Source: Rhodococcus opacus B4
Lineage (GTDB): Bacteria; Actinomycetota; Actinomycetes; Mycobacteriales; Mycobacteriaceae
Length of the DNA stretch: 64,000 nucleotides
NCBI RefSeq assembly: GCF_000010805.1
Contig: NC_012522.1
Span: forward strand, 1,178,001 to 1,242,000
Direction of reading: 5' to 3'
In this document: in pieces, positions 62,046 through 64,000 of the stretch
How the letters are laid out: the number at the start of each line of letters is the position of its first letter
How positions within the stretch are numbered: position 1 is the stretch's first letter
Translations under genes and position numbers: made by a program
Notes under the pieces: model-generated
Database searches by the model: none
What the model was told of the DNA's origin: nothing
What the model saw: only the letters and a program-made list of their open reading frames with translations

Positions 62046-63665
62046 ATGGATCTGGATGCAGCCCCAGACCCGAGGGTGGATCACACCCCGCGGGCCACCA
62101 ACCTGTCGGCGGTGCTGGCCGTGACCGCACACATGCACGACTGCGGGAATCGGGACGAGATCCTGTCCCTGCTCGCCGAAGCCCTCCCCGAACTCGGCCC
62201 CTTCTCGGTCGAACCCGTCACCGTCATGACGGGCGACGTCCCCGACGACGACGTCTGGCGACACCGGGTATTGCTCGACGATTCGTGGTCCAGGCCGGTG
62301 TCGCTGACACTGCGGGCCGACTACCCGCCGACGCCGGTGCAGGCGACGCTCCTCGAATTGTTGATCCAGCATGCGGGGGCTGCCCTGCGCGCCGCGTCGC
62401 TCCGTTCCCGGTCCGCCACCCAGGAACGCCAACTGCGCGATGCCGCGGACGAGATCACCGCAATCGGCGCGAGGGCCGCGCGACTCGAAGAGGAAGCGAA
62501 GATTCACCGCATCTTCGGGCGACTCGCCGCGACCGGCGCCGAGGAGACCGCCATCGCCGAGACCCTCCACGAGGTGACCGGACTCGCCGTCGGTATCGAG
62601 GACGCGTTCGGCAATCTTCGTGTCCTGGCCGCGTCCGACGGGTCCGGCCCGGCACCCCGGTACCGCAAGGTCGGTGGGGGGAACCGGGTCGACGTCCTGC
62701 GCCGCGCCACGATGGAGGGGCGCCCGCTGCGGGACGACAACCGGATCGTGCAGCTGGTCCGGCCCGGCCGGACACTTCTCGGTGTCCTCTATCTGTCCGA
62801 CCCGGAGCACCGCGCCACCGATCTCGACACCTTCGCCCTCGAGCACGCCGCGACGATGCTCGCCGTCGACATGGCACACCGCAGATCGCTCGCCGAGACG
62901 GAGGCACGGCTGAGCCGCGATCTCGGAGCAGATCTACTCGCCGGCACCGACGACGACAGCGCCTACTCGCGTGCCGACGCGCTCGGCTACGACCTGCACA
63001 CACCGCAACGCGTCCTGGTCGTCCACTGGGGTTCGGACACACCCGTCGAGTCCGTCACGGAAGCGTTCCGGCGCCACCTGACGGCCACCGACTCGTCGGC
63101 CCTCCTCGTCCACGGCAACGAGCACCGAACCGGTGTCCTCACGGCAGTCATGGACGCGAAGGCAGACGTGAACACCGTCTTCGCGTCGTTGAAGAAGTCA
63201 CTCGGCCCTGCAGTCGGCGTGATCGGGGTCGGATCCGAATCCACCTCGCCCAGCACACTCCCCGAGTCGTACACCCACGCGATCCGCGCCCTCGACATCC
63301 GGAAGCAGTCGCTCTCGCCTCACGGTGTGGCACTGTTCGACGAACTCGGCGTCTACCGGATTCTCGACTCGCACAGCAGCACCGGAGATGTCGAGGCATT
63401 CGTGCGGGAATGGCTGGGTCCCCTGCTCGACTACGACCGGGAGCACCGCAGCACGATGACGGCCACACTCGCCCAATACCTCGAATGCGGCGGCAAGTAC
63501 GACGAAACCGCGCAGGCTCTCAGGATCCACCGCAGCACCCTCCGGTACCGGATGTCCCGTATTCACGAACTGACCGGCCGTGATCTCCGCAGTGTCGACA
63601 CCCGCCTGAATCTTCACCTGGCGGCACGGGCACTACAGGTCCTGGCCGGCGGCGCGCCGGGGTGA
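62046..63665 (+). CDS. PucR-family transcriptional regulator with GAF-like domain
   Basis: The 539-residue protein has a GAF-like N-terminal sensor region (about 20-290, with VTGLAVGIEDAFGNLRVLAA), a GGDEF-related middle segment and a C-terminal PucR helix-turn-helix (TLAQYLECGGKYDETAQALR, STLRYRMSRIHELTGRDL, about 472-520). PucR proteins often activate purine, aromatic or amino-acid catabolic genes. No obvious target operon is adjacent, so the role is unknown. ATG at 62046. It ends just before the terminator shared with the rRNA operon. Confidence 0.86.
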   Translation: MDLDAAPDPRVDHTPRATNLSAVLAVTAHMHDCGNRDEILSLLAEALPELGPFSVEPVTVMTGDVPDDDVWRHRVLLDDSWSRPVSLTLRADYPPTPVQATLLELLIQHAGAALRAASLRSRSATQERQLRDAADEITAIGARAARLEEEAKIHRIFGRLAATGAEETAIAETLHEVTGLAVGIEDAFGNLRVLAASDGSGPAPRYRKVGGGNRVDVLRRATMEGRPLRDDNRIVQLVRPGRTLLGVLYLSDPEHRATDLDTFALEHAATMLAVDMAHRRSLAETEARLSRDLGADLLAGTDDDSAYSRADALGYDLHTPQRVLVVHWGSDTPVESVTEAFRRHLTATDSSALLVHGNEHRTGVLTAVMDAKADVNTVFASLKKSLGPAVGVIGVGSESTSPSTLPESYTHAIRALDIRKQSLSPHGVALFDELGVYRILDSHSSTGDVEAFVREWLGPLLDYDREHRSTMTATLAQYLECGGKYDETAQALRIHRSTLRYRMSRIHELTGRDLRSVDTRLNLHLAARALQVLAGGAPG

Positions 63666-63717
63666 AAGAGCGTGTGCGGCAACGGTTGCCGTCGGCAAAA
63701 ATTGCCCGGAAATGCCG

Positions 63718-63746
63718 AAAGCCCCCCAACATGGTTGGGGGGCTTT
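63718..63746. terminator. Bidirectional terminator between the PucR gene and the rRNA operon
   Basis: AAAGCCCCCCAAC and GTTGGGGGGCTTT form a perfect 13-bp stem with loop ATG. It lies 11 nt past the 5S 3' end and would stop the leftward rrn transcript and the rightward PucR transcript. Confidence 0.92.
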
Positions 63747-63757
63747 CGGTAACGGAT

Positions 63758-63875
63758 GTTCGGCGGTGTCCTACTCTCCCACACCCTGTCGGGTGCAGTA
63801 CCATCGGCGCTGGAGGGCTTAGCTTCCGGGTTCGGAATGGGACCGGGCGTTTCCCCTCCGCTATGGCCGCCGTAA
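63758..63875 (-). rRNA. rrf: 5S ribosomal RNA
   Basis: Read leftward from 63875 the sequence starts TTACGGCGGCCATAGCGG and ends ACACCGCCGAAC; the ends pair as helix I (GGCGGCC/ACCGCC region). Internal landmarks CCCATTCCGAACCCGGAAGC and GTGGGAGAGTAGG are universal 5S features. About 118 nt. The 23S gene should lie beyond the window edge. Confidence 0.97.
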
Positions 63876-64000
63876 CTCTATGAAACTGTCACACACGCTT
63901 CGCGTGTGAACAGAGTGAACGCTGAACCCCCCTTTTTTGGGGGGCTTCGCCCACACACGATCCACGAAAAACGTGTGAATCGTGTGTGTTGTTTCAGATA
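63876..64000 (-). other. 23S-5S internal transcribed spacer (partial)
   Basis: No gene is present. The spacer has three potential stem-loops: CACACGC/GCGTGTG around TTC near 63892-63908; CCCCCC/GGGGGG around a T-run near 63927-63945; and a longer one with CACACACGAT and ATCGTGTGTG arms around a CACGAAAAACGTG centre near 63951-63990. These are candidates for RNase III-type processing signals. Confidence 0.6.

Overview
The window is high-GC actinobacterial chromosome. GTG starts are frequent, ATGA/GTGA stop-start overlaps are common, and one intact TTG start is likely. It carries a single-chain type I fatty acid synthase with a separate AcpS, a mycolate reductase (CmrA), GlgE/GlgB, the CysO-CysM-Mec cysteine pathway and NucS. 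Together these point to a mycolic-acid-containing member of the Mycobacteriales. Gene content and the 5S rRNA sequence fit Rhodococcus best; the genus is inferred from memory of relatives, not from a search.

Layout. (1) 1-9.8 kb: tail of a PadR regulator, fadH, cmrA, a HerA-like ATPase, orn, tRNA-His, an L,D-transpeptidase lipoprotein, tRNA-Lys, a DUF3618 protein, bcp, a TetR regulator and acpS. (2) 9.8-19.1 kb: fas, in operon with acpS, with a 454-bp upstream region holding two copies of one palindromic operator-like site. (3) 19.5-20.8 kb: a coupled pair (a glycosylase-fold-like protein and an HNH nuclease) and tRNA-Leu. This segment sits at the junction of two blocks that match distant parts of the M. 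tuberculosis map: the Rv2509-Rv2524 order to the left and the Rv1343-Rv1318 order to the right. (4) 20.9-30 kb: two small membrane proteins, then a long leftward run: clpS, DUF2017, a DmpA-type peptidase, mec, cysO, cysM, rhomboid, a decayed cysO copy, a second CysM, a metallo-beta-lactamase-fold hydrolase, rph and rdgB. (5) 30-36.6 kb: pncB-pncA NAD salvage genes, a DinG helicase and an ABC exporter pair. (6) 36.6-45 kb: glgP divergent from glgE-glgB and a zinc-protease lipoprotein. (7) 45-50 kb: a complete D-galactonate catabolic operon (dgoK-dgoA-dgoD-transporter) with a divergent IclR regulator. (8) 50-57.9 kb: a CnoX-like thioredoxin, a DUF3817 protein, a thiolase, methylmalonyl-CoA epimerase, a DivIVA-like coiled-coil protein, a zinc-ribbon protein, nucS, an adenylate cyclase and a TetR regulator. 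(9) 58-63.7 kb: SNF2 helicase, SWIM protein, ZnF-UBP protein and a PucR-type regulator. (10) 63.7-64 kb: the 3' end of a leftward rRNA operon (5S rRNA and part of the 23S-5S spacer).

Most of the window is core metabolism and envelope biogenesis. The least explained items are the fas operator pair, the cysO-cysM duplication with an in-frame cysO remnant, tandem copies of the dmpA 3' end, the glycosylase-fold/HNH pair, a possible alternative-hairpin leader ahead of the L,D-transpeptidase gene, and the SNF2-SWIM-UBP cluster. I saw no CRISPR array, insertion sequence or prophage.
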